A stretch of 64,000 bases of DNA from Flavobacteriales bacterium (GCA_016703105.1 JADJCS010000004.1:1-64000); one strand, 5' to 3'. Positions 25,787 to 35,810 are shown, counted from the stretch's first letter. Translations and numbers: made by a program. Notes: a model not told the origin generated them from the sequence alone.

Positions 25787-28111
25787 CTATGCGGCACGGG
25801 GCCGCGCGGTCCTTACCCTTAAAGAGAGCGATGTGCGCCGCACAATGCCGTGCAGGTCGGATATACCGCGGTCGAGCACTTGTTGCTGTTTCAACCGTTC
25901 ACTGCGCTCCATGATGGACCGAGCGATCAGGTAACACACGGTGCTCTCCGCGCCCTGGTTCAGGTTCACGCTGTGCTCTTCAAGGCCATCGTAGCAGCCG
26001 CCGGAAGCACTGTTGTACATCACCTGGGCCAGGTGATTCCGGCCCAGGAACCACTCGAAGGCCAGATGCATCCTGCGCGCGTGCTCCGGATCGCCGAAGG
26101 TGTCGTGGAAGAGCGCGAGCGCGGAGATGGTGTACGCCACATCGATGGGTTGTTCCCCGAAGAGGTCAGGTTCGATGCCGGGCTTCTTCCACGTGCGGTT
26201 GGAGATCACGCGCAACATGTCGCCCTTGAACAAGTGGTCCAGCAAGAAGCTGAACGTGGCGACGGCTGTCTCACGGTACGTTGGACGCTGCGTCTCCAGG
26301 TAGGCTAGCAGCATCGCCTCTGGAAGCACGGCGTTCCCATAGGTGAGGATCGGTTCGAACCAGTTCCAATCCGGGCTCGTGGTGGCGTTGTAAGTGTCCT
26401 GCAGGCGCGCAGCCAACCGGTCGATCAAGACGGTGATCCGCGCGCTGTGCTGGATATGGTTGTAAGCATACAGGCCTTTGATGGTGAAGGCGATCGCACG
26501 CGGTGAGGTGGATCCGCCCACCCAGTGCAGGGTTGCCTCGAGAGCGTTCCGGGCACGACGCGCCATGTCCGCAGGGAACATGTACTCGTTCGCCACGCAA
26601 ACACCCAAGGCCCACAGCGCGCGTCCGTTGCTGTCGTCCAGGTTCTCGCCGTGGTTCTGTTGGGTGAATTCACCATCCGCATCGGCGTAATTCAAGAACG
26701 AACCGCCCGGCTGCTGACAGTGGATGATGTAGTCCAGGTAGCGCGAAGCCAACTCGCGTTCGTGATCGCTCCCGCCTTGGTTGCCACCATGTATGCACAG
26801 CGCGATCAATGCGCGGGCGTTGTCGTCCAACGTATGTCCCGAACGGACATCGGGCTCGCTGATGTCGCAGAACTGCACCATGCCGATACGGTCTGTCATG
26901 CGATGCAGATGGCTCAGGGTGACCGGGGGCCATCGGAACCGGAGCTGTGCGGCGGTATCGGTGCCCCGGACGAAGGTGCGGGCGTGGGCGATGGCCACGT
27001 TGTCCCACGCGGTGGCCCGCATCCGGTGCAGGGCGTTGCGACCCATCCGGTCTAGGCGCACGGGGTCCATGAGCAGGTCCACCGTGGCCTGTGCGAGCTG
27101 ATCGGGGCGCTGGAAGTCGATCAGCACACCGGTACCATCATCGAGCACTTCGGCCGCATGCGGGATGCGTGTGGAGATCACTGGGCAACCGCAGCCCATG
27201 GCATAAGCGAACGTTCCGCTCACCGCTTGCGCAGGGTCTTTGGAGGTGAAGAGGTAGATGTCGGTGAGCTGTAGGTGCTCGAGCAGTTCATCCAGTTCCA
27301 GGTAGCGGTCCACGAACCGCACGTGGTCCTGTAGTCCGAGATCCTCGACCTTCTGCAGGAGCATCTGGCGGTATTGTTCCCCCTCCTGCCGGACAACTTC
27401 GGGATGGGTGCGGCCCAAAACGAGGTACAGCACGTTCGGCACCTGTTGTTTGATGTGGACCAGTGCGTCCAATGCCGTCTCGATGCTCTTGTTGCAGCTG
27501 AGCAATCCGAAGGTGGAGAGCACGCGGCGGCTGCGCACGCCATACTTCGCTTTCATCAGTTCCTTGTCCTGCCAGGTCACCACGTGTGTACCATGGGGGA
27601 TCACTGTGATCTTCTCCGTGGGGATCCCGTATTCCTCGCGGAGGATCCCCGCTGACCTTTGCGTGAGGACGATCACATCCGTGGCGCGCTGGGCCAGTGC
27701 GCGGATCATCTCCAGCCGTTCGAGAGAAGGTGAGGGGAGCACCGTGTGGAAGGTGATCGCCACAGGCTTGTTCACCGCCCCCAGGAACTGCAACAGGTAG
27801 TTCCCGGCGCCCCCGGGGAACAGCCCGAACTCGTGCTGCACCCAGATCAGGGAAATGCGCGGATCGTTGTCCACCTCCAATGCCAGGCGGATATGATCAT
27901 CCACGTCGCTGGTGTTCAAGGTGTGTATGACCTCGTCCGGATAGTCGCGTGATATATTCCCATCCTCCAGCGCGCACACGCTGTATCGGAAGGGTCCGTG
28001 GAACGTGCGACCGAGCGCGGTCACCAGGTCCTGGGTATAGGTGGCGATGCCACAAACGCGCGGTGGGTAGGACGTGAGGATCAACACGCGATCCGTTGTT
28101 GGGGGGTTCAT
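25787..28111 (-). CDS. GT4 glycosyltransferase fused to an (alpha/alpha)-barrel-like domain
   Basis: 774 residues. Residues about 1-390 are a GT-B glycosyltransferase of the GT4 type: N-terminal PPRVCGIATYTQDLVTAL, VIPHGTHVV, and a C-terminal nucleotide-sugar site GTFAYAMGCGCPVISTR...HAAEVL, in which the first Glu of the usual E-x7-E is not seen. Residues about 400-740 resemble an (alpha/alpha)6 glycosidase-type domain (SGHTLDDNARALIALC, QQPGGSFLNYADADGEF, NLDDSNGRALWALG, NLNQGAESTVCYLIAR). It overlaps the GH130 gene by 4 bases. Synthesis and breakdown of a mannose-type glycan by the pair is inference. Confidence 0.8.
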   Translation of the reverse strand: MNPPTTDRVLILTSYPPRVCGIATYTQDLVTALGRTFHGPFRYSVCALEDGNISRDYPDEVIHTLNTSDVDDHIRLALEVDNDPRISLIWVQHEFGLFPGGAGNYLLQFLGAVNKPVAITFHTVLPSPSLERLEMIRALAQRATDVIVLTQRSAGILREEYGIPTEKITVIPHGTHVVTWQDKELMKAKYGVRSRRVLSTFGLLSCNKSIETALDALVHIKQQVPNVLYLVLGRTHPEVVRQEGEQYRQMLLQKVEDLGLQDHVRFVDRYLELDELLEHLQLTDIYLFTSKDPAQAVSGTFAYAMGCGCPVISTRIPHAAEVLDDGTGVLIDFQRPDQLAQATVDLLMDPVRLDRMGRNALHRMRATAWDNVAIAHARTFVRGTDTAAQLRFRWPPVTLSHLHRMTDRIGMVQFCDISEPDVRSGHTLDDNARALIALCIHGGNQGGSDHERELASRYLDYIIHCQQPGGSFLNYADADGEFTQQNHGENLDDSNGRALWALGVCVANEYMFPADMARRARNALEATLHWVGGSTSPRAIAFTIKGLYAYNHIQHSARITVLIDRLAARLQDTYNATTSPDWNWFEPILTYGNAVLPEAMLLAYLETQRPTYRETAVATFSFLLDHLFKGDMLRVISNRTWKKPGIEPDLFGEQPIDVAYTISALALFHDTFGDPEHARRMHLAFEWFLGRNHLAQVMYNSASGGCYDGLEEHSVNLNQGAESTVCYLIARSIMERSERLKQQQVLDRGISDLHGIVRRTSLSLRVRTARPRAA

Positions 28112-29151
28112 CGGGCGGTCTTCTTCAATTGGGCGAGCAGGGCAGGGAGCTTCACGGATGCGACGGCCACACGCTCGTCGGCGGCGCCGTAGTAGATGTA
28201 CAGGTCATCATCGAACACCACGGCTCCCGAAGGGAAGACTATGTTCTTCACATAGCCCGTCTTTTCGTAAGGCTCTTGTGGCGAGATCAACGGATGGTCC
28301 AGCCGCGCGATCAGCTTGGATGGGTCCTTCAGGTCGAGCAACGCAGCGCAAGCGTGATAGACGAAGCCATGCGGCGTGTCTTCCGCGGAGTGATAGATCA
28401 GGAGCCAACCGTCCTCCGTCTCGATGGGGGGCGCTCCGCCACCGATGTGGCTGGATTCATGCAGGAGCGAAGGGTCCATCACGATGTGGCTCCTCAGGTC
28501 CATCAGGTAGTGCTCCCAGAACTTCCGGTCCACCTCGGCGGGATCATCGAAGAACACGATCTGGATCCCCGGATGGATGCGGTGCAGCAGCGCGAACTTC
28601 CCGTTGATCTTCTTCGGGAAGAACATCAGGTTCTTGTCCCACGCGAGCAGCTTGTCCGCGATCTCCTCGCCGAGTCCGTGCTCCTTCAGCATTTTGTAGT
28701 GGAAGAGGTACTTCGGGTTGAGGTCCGGACAGCAGTCGATGAGCTTCTTGAAATCGCGGTAGGTGAACTGCGGGGTGATCACACCGTGTTTGGTGAACGT
28801 CCCCAGGTCCTTCGATGTGGCGTATGCGCCCAATGCGTTCGTGCGATCGTAACCCGTGTACGTCAGGTAGTAGGTGTCCTCGATCTTCACGATCCGCGGA
28901 TCTTCCATGCCTTGCGATTCGTACGCGTGTTCCGGGATGAGCAAGGGCTTCTCCGCGCGCTCCGCGACTTCCAAAGGCCCGTTGAACAGGCAATGTCCTA
29001 CGGTGGAGTAGTTGCCATGGCGCACCGCACGATAGAACATATGGACATTGTCGCCCACACGGAGACATGCCGGGTTGAGCGCCCCTGCGTTCTCAAAGCC
29101 GAGGTCGGTCTTGTCCAGTACCACGCCGTGTCGCTCTATCTTCAGGGTCAT
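28108..29151 (-). CDS. GH130-family glycosidase/phosphorylase
   Basis: 347 residues. The five-bladed beta-propeller family GH130 is recognised by NPACLRVGDNVHMFYRAV, GMEDPRIVKIEDTYYLTYTG, SSHIGGGAPPIETEDGWL and VFPSGAVVFDDDLYIYYGA. Characterised members phosphorolyse or hydrolyse beta-1,2- or beta-1,4-mannosides; which subfamily this is cannot be told here. Relatives are often mislabelled 'pesticidal protein Cry7Aa'. It is the first gene of the operon with the GT4 fusion (4-base ATGA overlap) and the APC permease. Cytoplasmic; no signal peptide. Confidence 0.85.
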   Translation of the reverse strand: MTLKIERHGVVLDKTDLGFENAGALNPACLRVGDNVHMFYRAVRHGNYSTVGHCLFNGPLEVAERAEKPLLIPEHAYESQGMEDPRIVKIEDTYYLTYTGYDRTNALGAYATSKDLGTFTKHGVITPQFTYRDFKKLIDCCPDLNPKYLFHYKMLKEHGLGEEIADKLLAWDKNLMFFPKKINGKFALLHRIHPGIQIVFFDDPAEVDRKFWEHYLMDLRSHIVMDPSLLHESSHIGGGAPPIETEDGWLLIYHSAEDTPHGFVYHACAALLDLKDPSKLIARLDHPLISPQEPYEKTGYVKNIVFPSGAVVFDDDLYIYYGAADERVAVASVKLPALLAQLKKTAR

Positions 29152-29278
29152 TCGCTGCGGAATATCATCGTTCGTTCAAGTATGCGGAGTGGTGTTTTTG
29201 CGCGGGAACAGGGATTCGCTCACGCATGGGTCATACGCACCTCATGCATCGGGAAGGATCACCCCGTTAGGCCGGATA

Positions 29279-29488
29279 CTAGGAGCCGCTCCGCTTGATC
29301 CGGGGGCGTTTGTTGCCGCGTTCACTGCCCGCCTTCGGGATGTTGCCGGTGGGGTACTGGTGACGTTCACTTTCTATCTGTGAGCCGCGCTGGTCATGCG
29401 TAGGGCCGTGCTCGGCTGTTTGCCCGGGATGCGGCTCCGCAGACCTCTGACCCACGGTCATGAGGGCTTGGTGTTTTTTGCTGTCCAT
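29279..29488 (-). CDS. possible small basic hydrophilic protein
   Basis: 69 codons from ATG 29488, entirely hydrophilic (MDSKKHQALMTVGQ, ESERHQYPTGNIPKAG, NKRPRIKRSGS). Composition resembles the other small disordered proteins of the window. No domain recognised. It lies in the 475-base gap between the GH130 gene and the next + strand gene (29152-29626), which otherwise shows nothing. Confidence 0.35.
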   Translation of the reverse strand: MDSKKHQALMTVGQRSAEPHPGQTAEHGPTHDQRGSQIESERHQYPTGNIPKAGSERGNKRPRIKRSGS

Positions 29489-29626
29489 GGCATGAAAAGC
29501 ACAAGGACCGGGCCGGTGCGGCCGCGTACCTTCATGGCCGACGGACGACACGACGAAGCCGATCCATGCGGACCGCGACCTGCGCTTGATGCGGGAACGA
29601 CTTCGGACCTACGAGTTGGACCAGCC

Positions 29627-30247
29627 ATGACCGAAGGAACGACCACCAAGCACATCGAAGCGATCCATGCGGCAGCGGTTTCCGCACCCGTGGCCCGCGA
29701 CGGCCGGCACCACATCGAGCTGAAGGTGCGCAACATCAACGCCCTCTTCAACTCCTTGGATCCAGCGCCCTTTCGGGAGAAGGACCTGGACGCGGCGGCA
29801 GAAGCCTTCATCGTAGGCTGGGCGGAAGAGTACCCCTTCGGCACACCGCTCAGCTTGCGCGTCCATGTCCAAGAAGCACCCATCGAAGAAGTCACGCCCA
29901 TGGTGCGTGATGCGGTCCACAACTACTTCGCGTACCGTGGAGGCATCGTGAAGATGGAACTGCGACGGCTGATGAAACAGGGCCGTGTGAGCTTGCTCAT
30001 CGGCATCGCGTTCCTTTCCACCTGCTTGTTCGTGAAGGCTTACCTGCTGCCGGATACCGGCGGTCCCGCTATGGAAGTGCTCCGCGAAAGTCTCGCCATC
30101 GCGGGCTGGGTAGCCATGTGGGAGCCTATGCAGATCTACTTGTACGGCTGGTGGCCGTTGCGCCGGCGTGGAAGCTTGTTCGCCAACCTCGGTCGAATGC
30201 CGGTGGAAGTGGTGGTGACAAAGGGGAACGTGGTGGCGGCTCTGTAA
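29627..30247 (+). CDS. hypothetical membrane protein
   Basis: 206 residues from the ATG at 29627 (the frame is open further upstream, but that part is Arg/Pro-rich and not coding-like). A soluble N-terminal domain (HHIELKVRNINALFNSLDPAPF, KDLDAAAEAFIVGWAEEYP) is followed by LRRLMKQGRVSLLIGIAFLSTCLFV and a second helix around IAGWVAMWEPMQIYLYGWWPLRRR. The order of soluble domain, KQGR, two helices and a WEP-x2-IYLYGWWP block looks like a conserved unknown family. No function proposed. Confidence 0.65.
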   Translation: MTEGTTTKHIEAIHAAAVSAPVARDGRHHIELKVRNINALFNSLDPAPFREKDLDAAAEAFIVGWAEEYPFGTPLSLRVHVQEAPIEEVTPMVRDAVHNYFAYRGGIVKMELRRLMKQGRVSLLIGIAFLSTCLFVKAYLLPDTGGPAMEVLRESLAIAGWVAMWEPMQIYLYGWWPLRRRGSLFANLGRMPVEVVVTKGNVVAAL

Positions 30248-30499
30248 CGGTTTCGGGCCGTTCGCCGCTCATCTCTCTTTACCGGCGCTCGGTTAAGCCA
30301 CGGGGTCCCGAGTGCCTCTTGCACTGTTGGCCTCTGTCCGTTACCGCTCTTGGGGTCGCGTCAGGATTGTGACGGGAAAGGACCTTGGAACCGCCAGGGC
30401 CGATCGTACGACCAGCACGGGCGAAAGACGCGAGCGCCCTACGGGGATCTTAACGGGGTACCTTGTCGGGGCAGCGATACATACCGCTCCCCTTGCGCC

Positions 30500-31624
30500 A
30501 TGAACGAACCCGCCACACCCACGCATCAGCATGTGATCCAACCGGTGTACCAGAAGCTCGCACTCGTCGTGCTGGGCCTGGTCGCGTTCGTTTATGCCCT
30601 TGTGCAGGCGCAGCCCATCGTGGTGCCCTTGCTCTTCGCGCTGCTGCTGGCCCTGCTGCTGAACCCGTTGGTGAACTTCCTGGCGCGCCACGGCCTGAAC
30701 CGCTTGGTGGGCATCACCTTCACCGTGCTGCTGGCCATGTGCTGCGCGGCCGGGCTGTCGTACTTCATCCTCACCCAGGCCGCGCACTTCAGCCAGAGCT
30801 TGCCGGGCTTGCAGGAGAAGGTGGGCGCACTGGGCGGGAAAGTGCAAGCATGGTTGCTATCGCACACGGACATGGGGACGAAGACCGTGGACGACGCGAT
30901 GGCCACGGCGAAGAAGGAGAGCATGACGCAGGGCGGTGCGCTGGTGGGCGGTGCCCTCATCACCATGGGCAGCGTGTTCGCTTTCGCCTTCCTGCTGCCG
31001 GTGTTCACCTTCCTCTTCCTCCTCTACAAGCGGCTGCTGCTCAACTTCATCGACCAGTTGTTCAGCCGAAACGAGCAAGGGACCGTACACCACATGTTGC
31101 AGGGTGCGAAGGGCGTTGCGCAGAGCTACCTCATCGGCCTGATCCTCCAGGCGGGCATCGTTACGGTGCTCAACTTCATCGGCCTGCTCATCATTGGCGT
31201 GCCATACACATTGCTGCTGGCCGTGATCGCCGCCGTGCTCAACCTGATCCCGTACATCGGCATGATCATCGCCACCGTGCTGCCCATGGTGATCGCCCTC
31301 GCCACCATGGAACCCAGCGCAGCTTTGTGGGTGCTGGCGCTCTATAGCGCGGTGCAGTTCATCGACAACAACTTCATCGTGCCCAACGTGGTGGCTTCGC
31401 GCGTGGAGCTCAATGCGCTGGTGTCCATCATTGTGGTAATGGCAGGTGGCGCGCTCTGGGGCATACCGGGCATGTTCCTGGCCATCCCGCTAACGGCCGT
31501 GCTCAAGGTGGCCTGCGATCATGTGCCCGGCCTGAAGCCCTTCGGCTACGTGCTCGGCAGCGACGATGGCACGCCGCGTAAACCACCCCTGCACACGCGC
31601 TGGTTCGGGAAGAAGAAGGGGTAA
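30500..31624 (+). CDS. AI-2E family transporter, paralogue 1
   Basis: 374 residues from the ATG at 30500 with about eight membrane helices. Family blocks include PIVVPLLFALLLALLLNPLV, YLIGLILQAGIVTVLNFIGL, AVLNLIPYIGMIIATVLPM and FIDNNFIVPNVVASRVELNAL. The AI-2E (DUF20/PurR-regulated permease) family includes TqsA-type exporters and Na+/H+ antiporters; substrate unknown. A second copy with very similar sequence lies on the opposite strand at 59715-60842. The region upstream (30248-30499) shows no gene. Confidence 0.9.
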   Translation: MNEPATPTHQHVIQPVYQKLALVVLGLVAFVYALVQAQPIVVPLLFALLLALLLNPLVNFLARHGLNRLVGITFTVLLAMCCAAGLSYFILTQAAHFSQSLPGLQEKVGALGGKVQAWLLSHTDMGTKTVDDAMATAKKESMTQGGALVGGALITMGSVFAFAFLLPVFTFLFLLYKRLLLNFIDQLFSRNEQGTVHHMLQGAKGVAQSYLIGLILQAGIVTVLNFIGLLIIGVPYTLLLAVIAAVLNLIPYIGMIIATVLPMVIALATMEPSAALWVLALYSAVQFIDNNFIVPNVVASRVELNALVSIIVVMAGGALWGIPGMFLAIPLTAVLKVACDHVPGLKPFGYVLGSDDGTPRKPPLHTRWFGKKKG

Positions 31625-31879
31625 GATCCCTCTTCGCTGCTCGGGTGTTCCGCCAGTCCCTTTGGCATTGCCACTCCTTGAAATAGCGTCTGACCTCCGA
31701 TCGTCCAGGACCTGAAAAGACCATGGAACCGCAAGGGGCGGGCGCACGCTCTGCACACGCGAAACGCCTTAGCACCGGAGAGGGGGAACCAGGAAGTGGA
31801 ATACGCCCGTTCTCGGCGTGGTTCTGCCATGCCAAGGAGCGCTGGCGGTCCTTGTTCCGCATGCGACCGACCACCGCAC

Positions 31880-32468
31880 ATGAAACTCTACGTACTACTC
31901 GCCCATCCGGACAAGGACAGCTTCAACGGCCACTTGGCCGATGCCCTATTGCGAAGGCGCGCGGGCCAAAGGGCACGAGGTGCGGATCCAGCGCTTGGGT
32001 GATATGCGCTTCGACCCCATCCTTTGGAAGGGCCTGAAGGTGATCCAACATCTGGAGCCCGACCTGCTGGAAGCGCAACGGAACATCACGTGGTGCGAAC
32101 GCTGGGTGATCGTCTATCCCATGTGGTGGGGTTCGGTGTCTGCGCTGTTCAAAGGATTCTTGGATCGCACGCTGCATCCCGGTTTCGCCTGCATGTACCA
32201 CGAGAAGGGTCCTTGGTGGGACAAGCTGCTCAAAGGCCGCTCGGCACACCTCGTCACAACCTGCGATGCCCCTTCGATCTATGCGTGGTGGCAATACCGC
32301 AACAGCGATCTGAACGCCGTGAAACAGGCTACGCTGAAGTTCTGTGGAATAGGCCCGGTGAAAGTCACACGCTTCGACAGGATGAAGTTTTCGGATGCGA
32401 AGAAGCGCGAACGATGGCTGGACGACTTGGTGAATGGCATCGAGGATGCCAAGGCAGTGCGGCTGTAG
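31880..32468 (+). CDS. flavodoxin-fold NAD(P)H-dependent oxidoreductase, single frameshift
   Basis: About 195 residues if repaired. The start MKLYVLLAHPDKDSFNGHLA (ATG 31880) is in one frame. CEGARAKGHEVRIQRLGDMR and the rest (open from 31941) are in the next. An extra C in the ccc at 31944-31946 explains the break. Diagnostic blocks of the NQO1/KefF/MdaB-type family follow: FDPILW, WVIVYPMWWGSVSALFKGF, DRTLHPGFACMYHEKG. The enzyme would use FMN or FAD and NAD(P)H to reduce quinones or similar acceptors. A homopolymer error is the simplest explanation. Confidence 0.75.
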
Positions 32469-32525
32469 CCACCCGCCCAGTCAAGGTATGTACGCTGGGT
32501 ATGAGACTTCAACTCAACGCACCAT

Positions 32526-34751
32526 TCACGCCGCGGCCGGATACTTCCCGGCGAGCACCAGCATCAACGCTTCGCGTTCGAGGGGCTTCACGAAGTGCGC
32601 ATTGAACCCTGCCTCCTTCGATCGCTTGCGATCCTCCTCCTGCCCCCAACCGGTCAATGCGATCACCACCATGTCCTTGCCCCAGGGCTGTCGGCGTATG
32701 CGGCGGCACACTTCGTAGCCGTTCAGTTTCGGCAGGCCGATATCGAGCAGGATCAAGTGCGGCCGGAACTGTTCCGCCACCTCCAATGCGTCGGGCCCGC
32801 TATGGGCGACGCGGGTTTGCTTGCCGTTCAATTGTAGCAGTCGCTCGAGCATCAGCGCTGCATCCACGTTGTCATCCACCACCAGAATGCGTTGAGCGGT
32901 CGCGAGGTCGGGACCGCCATCGACCGCCCCGAGCGCGGGCGCAAGGGCCGGGCTTTCCATGATCGCCATGCGCACCACGAAGGTGCTTCCCCGGCCGAGA
33001 CCGTCGCTGTGTACCTCCACGGTCCCGCCGTGCATCTCCACCATGTTCTTCACCAACGCGAGCCCGATCCCCAAGCCGCTCACCGAGCGCTCCATGGACG
33101 TATCCGCCTGCACGAACATCTCGAAAATGCTGGGGAGTTGCGCGGCGGCGATGCCGATCCCGTTGTCCCGGACACTGATCACCACATCCCCGCCCACTAC
33201 TGCGACCGCGAGCGAAATGCGACCGCCCATGTCGGTGAACTTGCATGCGTTGTTCAGCAGATTTCCCAGCACTTGGATCAGCCGCGTACGGTCGGCGTTC
33301 AGGAACACCGGCTCCGGCGGTATGGTCACGGTCAGTTCATGCCCCATGCTCGTGACCAATGGACGTGTGTCCTCCACTGCTTGCTTCACGATGGAGGCCA
33401 GATCGATGCGTTGTTTGCGCAGTTCGATCTTGCCCCGGCTGATGCGGCTCACGTCGAGCAGATCATCCACCAGGCGCACCATCTGATCCACCTGCCGTTC
33501 CACTATACCGGTGGCAGCTTTGTTGGCCTCGGGGTCATTGGTAAGCTGCATGAGCTGCACGGCGCTTCGGATGGGTGCGAGCGGATTGCGCAACTCGTGC
33601 GCGAGCAACGCCAGGAATTCGTTCTTGCGGCGATCGGCTTCGGACATGGCCGCGGCGATCTGGCGCAGCTCGTCCTCCAACCGGCTCCGCTCGGTGATGT
33701 CCTCGATGGCCAGCAGGATCAGCGGTGTTTGGTCCGTCGCGCGGATCAGTCGCCGCGCGTTCAACAGCATGGTCTTCTTCCCGATGTGCTCGAACTCATG
33801 TTCCACGGAGAAGTCGTTCACCTGGTTCTCCTGCGGGAGCGCTTCTTCCAACAGGCGGCGCAACGCCGGGATATCCCATTGGCGATTGCCCAGATCATAG
33901 AGCAAGCGGTTCTCCGTGCCCTCGGGCGTTACGCGGAAGTTCTCGTAGAACGATCGACTGGCGCTCTGCACCCGCAGGTCGGCGTCCAGCACCAACAGCG
34001 GTTCGCGCACCGTGGCCACGATGCTCGCGGTGTACTCGTGGATCTCCGTGGCCACCTGGTGCAGCTCGTCCTCCAGCCGTTTCCGTTCGGTGATGTCCTC
34101 GATGGCGAGAAGAATGAGCGGAGCTTGATCGGTCGCTTGCACCAGTCGCCGGGCGTTCAGCAGCATGGTCTTCTTCCCGATGTGCTCGAAGACGTGTACC
34201 ACTTCGAAGCCGTGTACTTCGGTGTGCTGCGGTAGGATCTCCTCCAAGAGCGTGCGCAGTTCGAGGATATCCCATTGGCCGTTGCCCACTTTGTACAACA
34301 GGCTGTTGCCGGTCTCGGCAGGTGTCACCTTGAAGGTCTGGTAGAAGGCGCGGTTCACGCGTACCACACGTAGTTCACCGTCCAGGACGAGCAGCGGCTC
34401 GCGCACCGTTTCCACAATACTGTCGGCAAAGGTGCGCGCATCTTCCACGTGCCGTTCGGCCTTGGCGATGGCCCGGCTGATGGTCACTGTGGTGACCACG
34501 GCGACACCGCAGCCCAAGATCAAGAGCAATGCGGCGATCCATTCGAATTCCCGCGATGTCGTGTCGTTCGTGTTCACCGCATCCGCGCGGATAGCCAAGC
34601 TGGCGAGTATGAGCAGGATCGCGAGCACACTGAAGCCGAGCCACAGCTTCTTGGAGGTCGTCACGTTGTTGGGTGCATTTGCTCTTCGGCGAAGCGAGGA
34701 TGTGCGCGCTCTGAACGCGGTGCGCATCAAAGCACGACCCGCAAAGGCCAT
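32526..34751 (-). CDS. PAS hybrid sensor histidine kinase/response regulator
   Basis: 741 residues. Two N-terminal membrane helices (LWLGFSVLAILLILASLAI and WIAALLLILGCGVAVVTTV), then two tandem, nearly identical PAS domains (about residues 105-235 and 236-365, both with FEHIGKKTMLLNARRL). HisKA has the phosphoacceptor in LLAHELRNPLAPIRS. HATPase has NLLNNACKFTD and VRDNGIGI. The C-terminal receiver has ILVVDDNVDAALML, the phospho-Asp in LILLDIGLPKLNGYE, and ALTGWGQEEDR. It has no DNA-binding output, so it probably signals through a phosphorelay. A GTG at 34664 (just before TTSKKLWLG) is an alternative start. Confidence 0.9.
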   Translation of the reverse strand: MAFAGRALMRTAFRARTSSLRRRANAPNNVTTSKKLWLGFSVLAILLILASLAIRADAVNTNDTTSREFEWIAALLLILGCGVAVVTTVTISRAIAKAERHVEDARTFADSIVETVREPLLVLDGELRVVRVNRAFYQTFKVTPAETGNSLLYKVGNGQWDILELRTLLEEILPQHTEVHGFEVVHVFEHIGKKTMLLNARRLVQATDQAPLILLAIEDITERKRLEDELHQVATEIHEYTASIVATVREPLLVLDADLRVQSASRSFYENFRVTPEGTENRLLYDLGNRQWDIPALRRLLEEALPQENQVNDFSVEHEFEHIGKKTMLLNARRLIRATDQTPLILLAIEDITERSRLEDELRQIAAAMSEADRRKNEFLALLAHELRNPLAPIRSAVQLMQLTNDPEANKAATGIVERQVDQMVRLVDDLLDVSRISRGKIELRKQRIDLASIVKQAVEDTRPLVTSMGHELTVTIPPEPVFLNADRTRLIQVLGNLLNNACKFTDMGGRISLAVAVVGGDVVISVRDNGIGIAAAQLPSIFEMFVQADTSMERSVSGLGIGLALVKNMVEMHGGTVEVHSDGLGRGSTFVVRMAIMESPALAPALGAVDGGPDLATAQRILVVDDNVDAALMLERLLQLNGKQTRVAHSGPDALEVAEQFRPHLILLDIGLPKLNGYEVCRRIRRQPWGKDMVVIALTGWGQEEDRKRSKEAGFNAHFVKPLEREALMLVLAGKYPAAA

Positions 34752-35063
34752 TGCAACGGGGCATCATTCCCGGCTTGGTGTTCGCGATCACTTTCCATGG
34801 GGTCGGCGGTTCCGCTGGATCCAGCATCGTGCGTGTTCGCAGCATGCGCGCAAGCACTGCGGTTCTCTGCTTGTTGAAGGTGCTCTCCGGCGGTGACCGG
34901 CCCCCTATCGGTGAGCAACGCTGCGGGGTGGGGCGCTATCGCCCGCCGGTTCCCCAAAATCGGGCCTTACCTCTCCATGCTGATCCGGCATCGAAAGAAC
35001 CAAGGATGCTTCGCCGCATCCCGGACGCGGCAGGCTCCTTCTGATCGATCTCCGCAGCCTGTT
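34752..35063. other. gap between kinase and SDR genes
   Basis: 312 bases upstream of the minus-strand kinase and downstream of the minus-strand SDR. No recognisable gene, RNA or repeat was seen; it must contain the kinase promoter unless the kinase is read through from the SDR gene. Confidence 0.35.
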
Positions 35064-35810
35064 CTAGTGCGCCAGATACCCGCCGTCCACGTTGTAGTAA
35101 GAGCCGGTGACGAACGACGCCTTGTCCGAAGCGAGCCACAGCACCAGTTCCGCGACTTCCTGCGCGGTTCCGAGCCGTTGCATCGGGTGCATGGCGGCTA
35201 TGCCTTTCAGTTGTTCCGCGTTCAGGTTCTTGTCGAGCAACGGCGTTTGGATGAAACCCGGCCCAACAGCATTCACGCGGATGCCTTGTGTGGCGTACTC
35301 GCATGCAGCGGTCTCAGTAAGGCCGATCACACCGTGCTTGGCGGAGGCATACGCGCTGCTCATCGGAAAGCCCACTTTGCCGAGGATGGATGCCATGTTC
35401 ACGATGGAGCCTCCACCGTTCTTCAGCATGGCCGGTATCTGGTAGCGCATGCCATAGAACACGCCGCTGAGATTGATCGCGATCACCTTGTCCCAGCCGT
35501 CGATCGGATAGTCGCCGGTGAGCGCTGAGGGACCGCCGATGCCGGCGTTGTTCACTGCGATATCCAGCCGCCCGAATTTCTTTACCGTATCGCTGACCAG
35601 TCGCTCGCATTCGGCGGGTTGGGAGACGTCTGTTTTCACGACCAGTCCCTGGCCGCCTTGCTTTTCGATCAGGGCCAGCACACGCTCCGAACCCGCGTTA
35701 TCCATATCGGCCAGCACCACGCTGGCGCCATTGGCCGAGAAGAGTTGGGCAACGGCTTCGCCGATGCCGGAGCCTGCGCCGGTCACGAGCGCGATCTTGT
35801 TCTTGAGCAT
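35064..35810 (-). CDS. SDR-family NAD(P)-dependent oxidoreductase
   Basis: 248 residues from the ATG at 35810 (MLKNKIALVTGAGSGIGEA). The earlier in-frame ATG at 35849 adds residues not typical of the family. Classical SDR motifs: TGAGSGIG cofactor loop, NNAGIGG, catalytic Ser in NMASILGK, and YASAKHG with the Tyr-x3-Lys pair. The Asp in VVLADMD suggests NAD(H) preference. Substrate unknown. The FMN reductase gene lies 69 bases upstream in the same direction, so the two may be one redox operon. Confidence 0.9.
   Translation of the reverse strand: MLKNKIALVTGAGSGIGEAVAQLFSANGASVVLADMDNAGSERVLALIEKQGGQGLVVKTDVSQPAECERLVSDTVKKFGRLDIAVNNAGIGGPSALTGDYPIDGWDKVIAINLSGVFYGMRYQIPAMLKNGGGSIVNMASILGKVGFPMSSAYASAKHGVIGLTETAACEYATQGIRVNAVGPGFIQTPLLDKNLNAEQLKGIAAMHPMQRLGTAQEVAELVLWLASDKASFVTGSYYNVDGGYLAH

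Noticed and set aside
34893..35528. 211-codon plus-strand ORF
   Set aside because: Antisense to the SDR gene with clear SDR motifs on the minus strand; no domain on the plus strand.
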